DNA from: Epilithonimonas hispanica
GTDB lineage: Bacteria; Bacteroidota; Bacteroidia; Flavobacteriales; Weeksellaceae
Direction: 5' to 3'
Length of the DNA stretch: 64,000 nt
Assembly: GCF_003385395.1 (NCBI RefSeq)
Contig: NZ_QNUG01000019.1
Span: 1 to 64,000, forward strand
Below the pieces are notes generated by a model. That model saw only the letters and a program-made list of their open reading frames with translations, did no database searches and was not told the origin of the DNA. Both the position numbers and the translations under genes were made by a program. Below, one piece after another: positions 26,845 through 35,077 of the stretch. Within the stretch, counting starts at the first letter, position 1; every line of letters starts with the position of its first letter.

Positions 26845-27123
26845 ATGCAAGATTTTTTTGATTATTTCAATTTTTAGTGTGAATCAATGAAAATTAAAAA
26901 CTTTGTAATCTGTCAGCATTGTGAAGGTTCCCAACATATTTTTTTCGAAATTCAATTCAAAATTCCGAACTTTGGAGACTAAACTAATTTCAACACAAAA
27001 CTTTTAGCTTCGTTAAAATTGAAAATCTTTGATTTTCTTCGTGCCTTAAAAACACAAATTGAGGAAAATAATTCTTTGTACCTTAGTGTTAAACTAAACA
27101 AATCATTCATCAATTATAATAAA

Positions 27124-27888
27124 ATGAAAATCATTTCCTACAACGTCAACGGAATCCGCGCAGCATTTACAAAAGACTTTTTGGGCTGGCTCAATGTCGC
27201 TAATCCAGATGTAATTTGTATCCAAGAAAGCAAAGCAGGAAATGACCAGATTGATATCGATAGTTTCGAAAAATTAGGCTATCATAGTTATTGGCATTCA
27301 GCAGTTAAGAAAGGTTACAGCGGAGTAGGAATAGCTTCCAAAGTAAAACCAAATCATGTAGAATATGGCTGTGGGATCGAAAGTTATGATAATGAAGGAA
27401 GAATTATCCGAGCGGATTTCGATGGGTTTTCTGTGATTTCGGTTTATGTTCCTTCGGCTTCTAATATCGAGAGATTAGATTTCAAGATGCAATTCTGTTT
27501 CGATTTCTTAGCTTATATCAAAAAACTCAGAAAAACCATCCCAAACTTGATTATCAGTGGAGATTTCAATATTTGTCACGAAGCGATTGATATTCATAAT
27601 CCAATTGGTTTAGCCAACACTTCAGGCTTTCTTCCAATGGAACGAGAATGGATGACCAACTTTATGAATGAAAATAGTTTGACGGATAGTTTTAGATATT
27701 TCAATGACCAACCGGACCAATATTCTTGGTGGAGTTACAGAGCTGGTTCCAGAGCAAGAAACAAAGGCTGGCGTTTGGATTACAATTTCGTCTCGGAACC
27801 GTTGAAAGAAAAAATGACAAGAGCCGTGATTTTACCAGAAGTTAAACATTCTGACCATTGTCCAGTTCTGGTAGAATTCGAAATATAA
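27124..27888 (+). CDS. xth: Exodeoxyribonuclease III
   Basis: AP endonuclease and 3'-5' exonuclease of base-excision repair. The 254-residue endonuclease/exonuclease/phosphatase fold shows MKIISYNVNGIRAAF, the metal-binding glutamate in VICIQESKA, SGDFNICHEAIDIHNP, GWRLDYNFVS and the C-terminal SDHCPVLVEF. The frame is open to 27019, but MKIISYNVNGIR at 27124 is the family's N-terminus, so I start there. Confidence 0.94.
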   Translation: MKIISYNVNGIRAAFTKDFLGWLNVANPDVICIQESKAGNDQIDIDSFEKLGYHSYWHSAVKKGYSGVGIASKVKPNHVEYGCGIESYDNEGRIIRADFDGFSVISVYVPSASNIERLDFKMQFCFDFLAYIKKLRKTIPNLIISGDFNICHEAIDIHNPIGLANTSGFLPMEREWMTNFMNENSLTDSFRYFNDQPDQYSWWSYRAGSRARNKGWRLDYNFVSEPLKEKMTRAVILPEVKHSDHCPVLVEFEI

Positions 27889-27934
27889 ATTTAATTCATA
27901 AATACAACAACTCTATAACGCTCAAACTCAAAAC

Positions 27935-28567
27935 GTGCACGAACAATTCAATTTTATCATCGAGGTTTTAGGAACCATTTCTTTTGCAATGTCTGGTAGT
28001 TTTGCGGCAATGCAAAAACGTCTTGACCCTTTTGGTGTTTTGATTATTGCATTTGTGACTTCTGTTGGAGGAGGAACAGTCAGGGATTTACTTTTGGATG
28101 TTCCTGTTTTTTGGATGACAGATATGCTGACTTGTTCATTGATATTCTTCACTTGTGTTTTTTCTATGATTTTCAAATCCATTGAGAAAAACTTCAAAGT
28201 TACATTATTTATATTTGATAGTTTTGGGTTAGGATTATTCACAATTATTGGAATTCAGAAAGGGATTAATGAAGGTCTTCATCCGTTAATATGTCTCACT
28301 TTAGGAACAATTACAGGTTGTTTTGGAGGAATCATTCGAGATATTTTGTTGAATAGAATTCCTCTGGTTTTCCGGAAAGAAATCTATGCAACTGCTTGTA
28401 TTGTAGGAGGGGGAATTTTTCTTCTTTTATCAAAATATTCTGTTCTCTCTTATGGATTGATTCAGATTTTTACGATTATTTTGATTGTCACTATCCGAAC
28501 TCTCGCTGTAAAATACCATTGGCAAATCCCAAAATTTTATGGTTATGAGGAGAACAATGAAATGTAA
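27935..28567 (+). CDS. TRIC-type (UPF0126) trimeric cation channel family membrane protein
   Basis: A 210-residue inner-membrane protein with about seven transmembrane segments. It is made of two homologous halves: SFAMSGSFAAMQKRLDPFGV with VGGGTVRDLLLD, and GLGLFTIIGIQKGINEGLHPL with FGGIIRDILLN. The G-G-x-x-R-D signatures mark TRIC channels, which conduct potassium in characterised archaeal and bacterial members. Translation starts at GTG. The physiological ion here is unknown. Confidence 0.88.
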   Translation: MHEQFNFIIEVLGTISFAMSGSFAAMQKRLDPFGVLIIAFVTSVGGGTVRDLLLDVPVFWMTDMLTCSLIFFTCVFSMIFKSIEKNFKVTLFIFDSFGLGLFTIIGIQKGINEGLHPLICLTLGTITGCFGGIIRDILLNRIPLVFRKEIYATACIVGGGIFLLLSKYSVLSYGLIQIFTIILIVTIRTLAVKYHWQIPKFYGYEENNEM

Positions 28568-28574
28568 AAACAAA

Positions 28575-28605
28575 AAAAGGATTGAAAATTATTTTCAATC
28601 CTTTT
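28575..28605. terminator. Bidirectional terminator
   Basis: A perfect 14-bp stem (AAAAGGATTGAAAA with TTTTCAATCCTTTT) around TTA, flanked by A and T tracts. It serves both convergent genes. Confidence 0.85.
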
Positions 28606-28624
28606 ATATTTTATGTTAAGAGAT

Positions 28625-29191
28625 TTAGTTGAATTTTCCTCTCATTCTCATATTCGGGTTATGCATATGTTTTTGCATTGTTGGCATTTTCATTTGATCT
28701 TTCATCATTTTGATTTGGTCGGTCATCATTCCTGCAGAATCTAGTTGTTTAGCTTCTTCCAGAAGTTTTTGAGCCTCGTTTTTTCTGCCTTTTGATAGAG
28801 CAGAAGCAGCCAAATTCAGTTTTGCCATTGCTCTGTCGTGTTTCATATTCAAGCCATAATCAAGAGCTTTTTTCATCAATCCTTCTGTTTTTGCAGGATG
28901 ATCCTGAGCAGAAGTCAATGCTTGTAAATAATGAAAATATCCGTATTGACTTTTGTGAAGCTGAGATTTGTAATCTGTAATTTTAGATAAAAACTTAGAC
29001 GCTTTTTCCATATTTTGTTTTCTCAATTGCCAAAAAGCTAAAAGAATATTCTCGTTTTTGAAGAACAATGCAATAGGAATTGCTGAAAGTACAACCAAAA
29101 CGATTCCCCAGCCGATGTTACGGTTGAACATCAAATAAACACCCAAAGCGATAATTACAGCTGCTATTACAAATTTTATGTATTTGTTCAT
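28625..29191 (-). CDS. Small membrane protein with TPR-like helices, unknown function
   Basis: 188 residues: two N-terminal transmembrane helices (FVIAAVIIALGVYLMF and WGIVLVVLSAIPIALFF). Helical pairs spaced like tetratricopeptide repeats follow (about 50-150; YFHYLQALTSAQ, AMAKLNLAASALSKGRKNEAQKLLEEA). The tail is Met/Lys-rich, with Met-x-x-Met patterns and several His. The helical part should face the cytoplasm. A TATCTTTG promoter element lies at 29209-29216. I do not recognise a named family. Confidence 0.65.
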   Translation of the reverse strand: MNKYIKFVIAAVIIALGVYLMFNRNIGWGIVLVVLSAIPIALFFKNENILLAFWQLRKQNMEKASKFLSKITDYKSQLHKSQYGYFHYLQALTSAQDHPAKTEGLMKKALDYGLNMKHDRAMAKLNLAASALSKGRKNEAQKLLEEAKQLDSAGMMTDQIKMMKDQMKMPTMQKHMHNPNMRMRGKFN

Positions 29192-29250
29192 TTTTAAAAT
29201 TTAGGTTGCAAAGATAAGAATTACCGAGAAGAATTCCGATAGTTATGATA

Positions 29251-31053
29251 TTATGAATTTTCAGAAGAATTAAAAAACTCCCAAACGATTTTTGCTTTAG
29301 CTTTTCCAAGAATCTCTTCCAATGTTGCCAGGTCGGATTCTTTGATTCTTTTAACGGATTTTAGTTTCGATAAAAGTAGTTCGATAGATTTTGGTCCAAC
29401 ACCTTGGATTTCCTCCAGCTCAGATTTTATGGTTGAGTTCTTTCTTCGGGTTCTGTGGTGTTTAACACCAAAACGGTGAGACTCGTCTCTTACACGTTGC
29501 AGGATTTTCAAAGTTTCCGATTTTTTGTCTAGATACAACGGAATAGAATCTTCGGGAAAATAGATTTCTTCCAAACGTTTTGCAATCCCAATAATGGTGA
29601 TTTTTCCGTAAAGTCCAAGCAGTTTCAAACTTTTAACAGCAGAAGATAATTGCCCTTTTCCTCCATCAATCAGTATCAGTTGTGGCAAAGGTTCGCCTTC
29701 GTCCAATAATCTTCTGTAACGTCTGTAGATCACTTCTTCCATTGTTGCAAAGTCATTCGGGCCTTCCACAGTTTTTGGATGGAAAATTCTGTAATCTGCT
29801 TTGCTTGGTTTCCCATCTTTGAAAACCACACAAGCCGAAACAGGATTAGTTCCTTGAATGTTGGAGTTATCAAAACCTTCAATATGTCTTGGTTCAACCG
29901 GCATATGCAAGAGTTTTTGCATCTCAGCCATTATTCGATTCGTGTGTCTTTCTGGATCGACGATTTGAACTTGTTTCAGTTTTTCAAGCCTATATTCTTT
30001 GGCGTTTTTCTCAGAAAGTTCCACGATTCTTTTTTTGTCACCGACTTTGGGAACAATCAATTTTACATTCGGGATTTCGATTCCAAGATGAAATGGAATT
30101 AATATTTCTCTCGATTCAGACAAAAACTTTTGACGAATTTCAATAATCGCTTCTTCCAGAATATCTTCATCACTTTCCTCTAAAACCTTCTTGATTTCTG
30201 TTGTAAAACTTTGTACGATAGAACCATTTCTTATTTTAAAATAATTGACATAAGCTGCAGTTTCATCACTCGTCATCCCAAAAACATCCACATCATCAAT
30301 ACTTGGATTCACAACCGTATGTTTTGCTTGATAATCATCTAATGACTCAATATTTTGCTTCAATATCTGTGCTTTCTCAAATTCTAGATTTGCAGCAAAT
30401 CGATACATTCTATCTTCCAAATATTTCTTTGCAAATCGGAAATCTCCTTTGATAATTCCTCGGATTGCTTCTACTTTTTCGTCGTAGTCTTCCTTAGATT
30501 CTAGATCTTCACACGGGCCATTGCAATTTTTGATATGATATTCTAGACAGACTTTGTACTTTCCATCAGCAATTTTCTCAGGCGCAAGATTCAGATTACA
30601 AGTTCTAATTTTATAAAGATTTTTAATCGTATCAAGCAAAATTCTGGCAGGTCTTACTTTCGCATAAGGACCATAATATTCGGAACCGTCTTTTATTTTG
30701 GTTCTTGTCAGAAAAATGCGCGGGAAATCTTCATTCTTGATGCAAATCCACGGATAAGACTTATCGTCTTTCAGCATCACGTTGTAAAAAGGCTGATGTT
30801 CTTTGATGAGGTTATTCTCTAGCAAAAGTGCATCGTACTCGCTATTCACAACAGTTGTTTCCAATCTGTGGATTTTAGAAACCATAATCCTTGTCCGATA
30901 GCCATTCTGATTTTTGTTGAAATAGGAAAGCACTCTTTTGTTGAGTTGCTTAGCTTTTCCGACATACAAAAGCTGGTCGTTTTTATCATAATAACGATAA
31001 ACGCCAGGCTCTTTAGGTAGGGTTTTGAGTTGAAGTTCTAGATTAGGATTCAC
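29251..31053 (-). CDS. uvrC: Excinuclease ABC subunit C (UvrC)
   Basis: Makes both incisions in nucleotide-excision repair. The 600 residues carry the GIY-YIG nuclease (PGVYRYYDKNDQLLYVGKAK, 16-35) and a cysteine cluster near 160-180. A UVR/UvrB-binding motif (AANLEFEKAQILKQNIESL, near 215) follows, then the RNase H-like nuclease (HIEGFDNSNIQGTNPVSAC, near 395) and tandem helix-hairpin-helix (EEIQGVGPKSIELLLSKL). Translation begins at GTG. A TAAATTTG element ends four bases upstream. Confidence 0.96.
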   Translation of the reverse strand: MNPNLELQLKTLPKEPGVYRYYDKNDQLLYVGKAKQLNKRVLSYFNKNQNGYRTRIMVSKIHRLETTVVNSEYDALLLENNLIKEHQPFYNVMLKDDKSYPWICIKNEDFPRIFLTRTKIKDGSEYYGPYAKVRPARILLDTIKNLYKIRTCNLNLAPEKIADGKYKVCLEYHIKNCNGPCEDLESKEDYDEKVEAIRGIIKGDFRFAKKYLEDRMYRFAANLEFEKAQILKQNIESLDDYQAKHTVVNPSIDDVDVFGMTSDETAAYVNYFKIRNGSIVQSFTTEIKKVLEESDEDILEEAIIEIRQKFLSESREILIPFHLGIEIPNVKLIVPKVGDKKRIVELSEKNAKEYRLEKLKQVQIVDPERHTNRIMAEMQKLLHMPVEPRHIEGFDNSNIQGTNPVSACVVFKDGKPSKADYRIFHPKTVEGPNDFATMEEVIYRRYRRLLDEGEPLPQLILIDGGKGQLSSAVKSLKLLGLYGKITIIGIAKRLEEIYFPEDSIPLYLDKKSETLKILQRVRDESHRFGVKHHRTRRKNSTIKSELEEIQGVGPKSIELLLSKLKSVKRIKESDLATLEEILGKAKAKIVWEFFNSSENS

Positions 31054-31057
31054 TTTA

Positions 31058-31065
31058 CAAATTTA
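31058..31065 (-). promoter_or_regulatory. Putative uvrC -7 element next to the GTG start
   Basis: Minus-strand TAAATTTG matches the TAnnTTTG consensus and ends 4 bases before the GTG start codon. No convincing -33 TTG is visible, so the call is tentative. Confidence 0.4.
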
Positions 31066-31111
31066 CGGAATGAATCTGAGTTTTGAAATTAGAAACTATA
31101 AAATGAAAAAA

Positions 31112-31137
31112 AGGCTTTGACAATAATGCCAAAGCCT
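31112..31137 (-). terminator. Terminator of the porin-Dabb-cupin unit
   Basis: AGGCTTTGACA and TGCCAAAGCCT form an 11-bp stem whose single non-canonical pair is G-U on the minus strand. The loop has 4 bases and a T tract follows. Confidence 0.8.
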
Positions 31138-31183
31138 CTCGATGTTGAAACTTAATTCAATTTATGAAAATCTAGATGTAGAA

Positions 31184-31663
31184 TTATTTTTTATCAGCAA
31201 CAAAAAGATCGTCTGCGTTTTCTGTAATAGGAACATATAGTCTTTCCCATTCTTTGCTGTTTACCATATCCCAACTGTGTCCTACACCAGTTGTATCCTC
31301 AGCTAAAAGTATAACGCCAGGTTCGATGATGAATGTTGAGCCATCGCTCACTTTGAATTTGATTTTGCCTTTCAATGTGATGACGTATTGTCTTCTAGGA
31401 GCTTTGTGAGTATTTTTTTCCCATTCTTCGGTTTTATTATTTATCCAAAAGGTTGTGGTATTCATGTGTTTCAGGGTTGGGATTGTTCCTCTTTCAAAAG
31501 AACTAGTACCATCTGGGTTACTGATTAATCTTACTGCAGGGATTGCGTTTTCGGATTCTTCTACTTTTACATTCACGTTTTTATGTGCTTTTTTTTGCGC
31601 ATTCATTTGAGCTGTTGCTAATAGAGATAAAGATAAGAAGATCCCTTTGATAATGTTTTTCAT
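31184..31663 (-). CDS. Exported cupin-like protein
   Basis: 159 residues with a Sec signal peptide (NIIKGIFLSLSLLATAQMNA). The cupin-type beta-barrel contains RQYVITLKGKIKFKVSDGST, FIIEPGVILLAEDTTGVGHSW and WERLYVPI. The metal-site histidines of classical cupins are only partly present (GHSW), so it may be a sensor or a non-enzymatic binder. Its signal peptide is almost the same as that of the next gene upstream, at 31695. It is the last gene of a three-gene unit that starts with the broken porin. Confidence 0.7.
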   Translation of the reverse strand: MKNIIKGIFLSLSLLATAQMNAQKKAHKNVNVKVEESENAIPAVRLISNPDGTSSFERGTIPTLKHMNTTTFWINNKTEEWEKNTHKAPRRQYVITLKGKIKFKVSDGSTFIIEPGVILLAEDTTGVGHSWDMVNSKEWERLYVPITENADDLFVADKK

Positions 31664-31694
31664 TGTTTTTAAAATGTATTAATGTTGTTTTGAT

Positions 31695-32117
31695 TTATTT
31701 GATATAAGCAGTGTCGTAAACTTTCATTTTTACGAAATAAGGTTTGTATTTTGCGACAAGAGCAAGATGCTCGGGCATTTTTCCGTAGGCTTCCAAGTCC
31801 TCCAAAGAATCGAACTCCATTGTACAATTGTAGGTGAAGGTCTGATCCAATACAGCTCTGGGAGATGATTTTGCAGGTATGCCATAATGTAGATTTTTCT
31901 GATAAGGCAATTTTGATAATCCTACGAAAAACTGCTCAAATTCTTTGACTTTTTCTGGTGGAAGAGCTGGGTCTAGCCAAAATAATAAGCTATGGAAGTG
32001 GGTTACTTTTTGTTCTGATTTCATAGGTGTATTTTTTGTTATTTGTTTCTGTGCATCCATGTTTGCTGCAACTAATAGAAATAAAGACAGGAAAAGTCCC
32101 TTGATAATATTTTTCAT
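31695..32117 (-). CDS. Exported Dabb (stress-responsive alpha/beta-barrel) domain protein
   Basis: 140 residues with a signal peptide (NIIKGLFLSLFLLVAANMDA) and a ferredoxin-like Dabb domain. The domain contains THFHSLLFWLDPALPPEKVKEFEQ, a middle strand FTYNCTMEFDSLEDLEAYGKMPEHLALVAKY, and the final strand VYDTAYIK. Most Dabb proteins are cytoplasmic, so export is unusual. Function is unknown. It starts 10 bases after the end of the truncated porin gene. Confidence 0.72.
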   Translation of the reverse strand: MKNIIKGLFLSLFLLVAANMDAQKQITKNTPMKSEQKVTHFHSLLFWLDPALPPEKVKEFEQFFVGLSKLPYQKNLHYGIPAKSSPRAVLDQTFTYNCTMEFDSLEDLEAYGKMPEHLALVAKYKPYFVKMKVYDTAYIK

Positions 32118-32127
32118 CTTTTTAATT

Positions 32128-32925
32128 TTAATTAAAGTCTATTCTGTATTTCAGAACAAACTGCCATTTTCTGTCTGTTACAACTGGACTGCTGTTAGCA
32201 TCTGGCATGTAGATAGGGCGGTTTTGTGCATCAAATGTCAATCTAGAAGACATCCCATTGAAGAGTAGAGAGATTCCTGCATCATAGGTTACGACGTTAT
32301 CTTTTAGTCCATCAAGATTTGAGATTTGAATACTTGCAGCAGGTTGCAATTGTAAAGTACTTTTAGACTTGTTGAAGTAAGGTAAAGTACCTCCAGCTTG
32401 TATGAAATAAGTGTTACCTGTCCCAACAATTGGAAATGCATTTCCGGCACCATTCAAACTTGCTTTTGTAGCATCAACACCAGAAGCAGGACTGTTGGTT
32501 CCAACGTATCTTACATAGTTTGGTCCATAATCGTTATGCATTGCCATTGCGTAAGCTGAGAATGATGTTCCTTTTTCTTTGTTGATAGGCGTATCATAGA
32601 AAACATCCACTGCAAGATTTTTCATATCATCATTAATGACATTGCTGGAAGCATCTTTATGATACAAAGCGTCTTTCAGATAATCGAAACCGGCGCCAAG
32701 TGCGAGAACTTTTTTCTTTCCACCATAAGTTCCGGAATTAAACGGAGAAGCAATACTTTCTTTGTCTAAGAATTGATATCTGAAATATCCAGAAAACTCT
32801 TTGTTAACAGAATTTTTGCTAAATGTTGCTACATTATATTTAGGGTCAGCAGAAGTATTGTTGTAAGGGTCAATAACTACCAATCGGTAATCGAATTTCC
32901 CTAATTGACCTCTCAAATATATCAT
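32128..32925 (-). pseudogene. 5'-truncated outer-membrane porin (OprO/OprP-like)
   Basis: 265 codons encode only the C-terminal part of a porin barrel. Strand-turn pairs start at IYLRGQLGKFDYRLVVIDPYN and run to the barrel-closing strand KWQFVLKYRIDFN. Signal peptide and N-terminal strands are absent, whereas intact relatives are roughly 350-450 residues. The first available ATG (32925) is mid-strand, and a stop lies two codons upstream. The frame breaks exactly where the oppositely oriented kinase fragment begins, so a deletion, inversion or assembly join is likely. I judge it non-functional as read. Confidence 0.75.
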
Positions 32926-33736
32926 TAGTCAGATTCAGGATATTTCTGAGCATAACTTGAATAAGCGGCTGGAGCTTCCAAAAACCAAGGATGAGTTGTA
33001 CGATTTGAGTAAGTCATTCAACTCAACATTCAATAGATTGGAGAAGAGTTTTAATAATCACAGGAATTTTGTAAGTACCATTTCGCACGAGTTTAGAACA
33101 CCATTGTCTATTTTGATAACAGAATTGGAATTGGCAAAAGAACTTAACAAAACCATAGACGATTATAAAATATCGATTGATAATGCATTGGAAGACGCTA
33201 ACAGAGCTTCGGAACTTTCGTCTGCGTTGTTGGATTTTGCAAGAGCGAGTTACGATATTTCTCAAATTAATCTAAAAACTATCAGAGTAGATGAGGTTTT
33301 AGCAGATGCAAAACTGAATGTCATTAACAAAAACGGACAATATAGAGTAGCTATTCAATATGATAATGATGTGACGTCAGAATCTAGTTTTTTTGATATG
33401 GAAGGTAATCCTTATCTACTGCAGGTTGCATTTGTGAATTTGATAGAAAATGCCTGCAAATATTCTCGGGATAATACTTGTAATGTTAAGATTTCTAATG
33501 ACGACAAAACTATTCAATTACATTTTAGTGATAACGGAGCAGGTATAGACTCCGAAGATATTCCTCATATTTTTGATTTGTTTTTCCGAGGAAAGAACAA
33601 AAAAAGTGAAAAAGGAAATGGAGTAGGTTTATCTATTGTTCATCAGATTATTACGATTCATAATGGTAAGATTGATGTAAAATCGAAGTTGGGAAAAGGT
33701 TCTGTTTTTTTAGTTTCTTTACCTTTAGAAATATAG
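32921..33736 (+). pseudogene. 5'-truncated sensor histidine kinase
   Basis: The reading frame is open from 32909 but is recognisable only from about 32921. It begins inside a HAMP-like linker (ISQIQDISEHNLNKRLELP). The HisKA domain with its phospho-accepting His (VSTISHEFRTPLSIL) and the full HATPase_c domain follow: N box VNLIENACKYS, G1 DNGAGID, G2 GNGVGLSIV. The periplasmic sensor, transmembrane helices and any upstream response regulator are missing. Only a TTG (32957) could start it internally. The catalytic core is intact, so either the 5' part was lost recently or the join is artefactual. Confidence 0.8.
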
Positions 33737-33747
33737 GCGGGATTTAT

Positions 33748-33778
33748 TTTGTAAGTTGTCAATTAGGAATTAAATTTG
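33748..33778 (+). promoter_or_regulatory. Promoter of sbcD-sbcC
   Basis: TTTG at 33748-33751 and TAAATTTG at 33771-33778, 19 bases apart. The leader is about 13 bases. Confidence 0.65.
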
Positions 33779-33797
33779 TTCTTGATACAATTATAAA

Positions 33798-35003
33798 ATG
33801 AAAATCCTGCACACCGCCGATTGGCATCTTGGAAAACGTCTCGAAAATTTTTCCCGATTAGAAGAGCAAAAACTAGTTATGAAAGAACTGGTTGAGATTG
33901 TTGATTCCGAAAATATAGATTTGGTTTTGGTTGCTGGAGATTTGTTTGATAATTTCAATCCATCAACCGAAGCTGTAGAGTTGTTTTACAAAACTTTGAA
34001 ACAATTGTCCAAAAATGGTGAACGTCCAGTTATCGCCATTGCAGGAAACCACGATTCACCAGATAGAATTGATGCTCCAAACCCACTCGCAAAAGAATGT
34101 GGGATTATTCTCATCGGTCATCCAAATGCCGAGGTTCCGATTTTTGAACTTGAACACTTTAAAATAATTAATACTGATAAAGGATTTATTGAACTAAAAT
34201 TAAATCAATTCGATTACCCGATTCGAATTCTTCACACGGCTTACGCAAATGAAATTAGATTAAAAGAGTACCTCGGCGAAGACAACAAAGAAATCGCTCT
34301 GAATCAAATTCTAAAAGAAAATTGGCAAAATATTGCTGAAAATTATTGTGATGAAAATGGCGTGAATGTGCTTCTTACTCATCTTTTTATGATGAAAAAA
34401 GGAATGCCAAAACCAGAAGAACCAGAAGGCGAAAAACCGATTATGATTGGCAATGCGGATTTAATTTATTCTGAGATTATTCCGGAGCAGATTCAATATT
34501 CTGCGTTGGGACATTTACATAATTATCAAAATATTGGAACGGCTGAGAAACCTGTTGTTTACTCATCATCGTCGCTTTGTTATAGTTTTTCCGAAGCTGG
34601 ACAAAAGAAATCTGTTACAATTATCGAAGCTAAACCGAATCAAAATGTCAGTCTTAAAAATATTCCTTTAACTCAAGGAAAAACATTATTTCGAAAAACA
34701 TTTAATAACGTTGATAAAGCTGTTGATTGGCTTAAGGAAAACCAAGATTGCTTGATAGAATTAACTTTGGAAAGCGATACTTTTTTAAAAGCTGAAGACA
34801 GAAAATTACTCTATCAGACGCACAATGGTATTATTCATCTGATTCCAAAATTGAGGAATAAAATTGATGATTTAAGTCAAGCGGATATTAGTATCAATCT
34901 AAATCAGGATATTCAGGATTTGTTCAAAGATTATTTCAAATCGAAAAATCAAAATCAGGAACCTAATGATGAATTGTTGTCAATTTTCAAAGAGATAATT
35001 TAA
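33798..35003 (+). CDS. sbcD: Exonuclease SbcCD subunit D
   Basis: Mre11-like nuclease of the SbcCD complex, which opens hairpins and processes DNA ends. The 401 residues show all phosphoesterase motifs: TADWHLGK (residues 5-12), VAGDLFDN, AGNHDSPDR, LLTHLF and ALGHLHNYQ. A C-terminal capping region follows. sbcC is 74 bases downstream; the gap contains a partial copy of the dispersed repeat. Confidence 0.95.
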   Translation: MKILHTADWHLGKRLENFSRLEEQKLVMKELVEIVDSENIDLVLVAGDLFDNFNPSTEAVELFYKTLKQLSKNGERPVIAIAGNHDSPDRIDAPNPLAKECGIILIGHPNAEVPIFELEHFKIINTDKGFIELKLNQFDYPIRILHTAYANEIRLKEYLGEDNKEIALNQILKENWQNIAENYCDENGVNVLLTHLFMMKKGMPKPEEPEGEKPIMIGNADLIYSEIIPEQIQYSALGHLHNYQNIGTAEKPVVYSSSSLCYSFSEAGQKKSVTIIEAKPNQNVSLKNIPLTQGKTLFRKTFNNVDKAVDWLKENQDCLIELTLESDTFLKAEDRKLLYQTHNGIIHLIPKLRNKIDDLSQADISINLNQDIQDLFKDYFKSKNQNQEPNDELLSIFKEII

Positions 35004-35012
35004 AATGAAATG

Positions 35013-35037
35013 GCTTCGAGAGCCTCATCCTGACAAT
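35013..35037. repeat. Fragment of the dispersed repeat (spacer segment only)
   Basis: GGCTTCGAGAGCCTCATCC followed by TGACAA is the reverse complement of the spacer in copy C, with one change. The outer arms are absent. It lies between sbcD and sbcC, and its GGCT...AGCC part can fold. Confidence 0.6.
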
Positions 35038-35077
35038 TTCCCAAACACACAAAACCTCAAAATCTCCAACTCAAAAA

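Noticed and set aside
27019-27123. Longer N-terminus for exonuclease III
   Set aside because: The extra 35 residues precede the conserved MKIISYNVNGIR start and are low-complexity AT-rich sequence.
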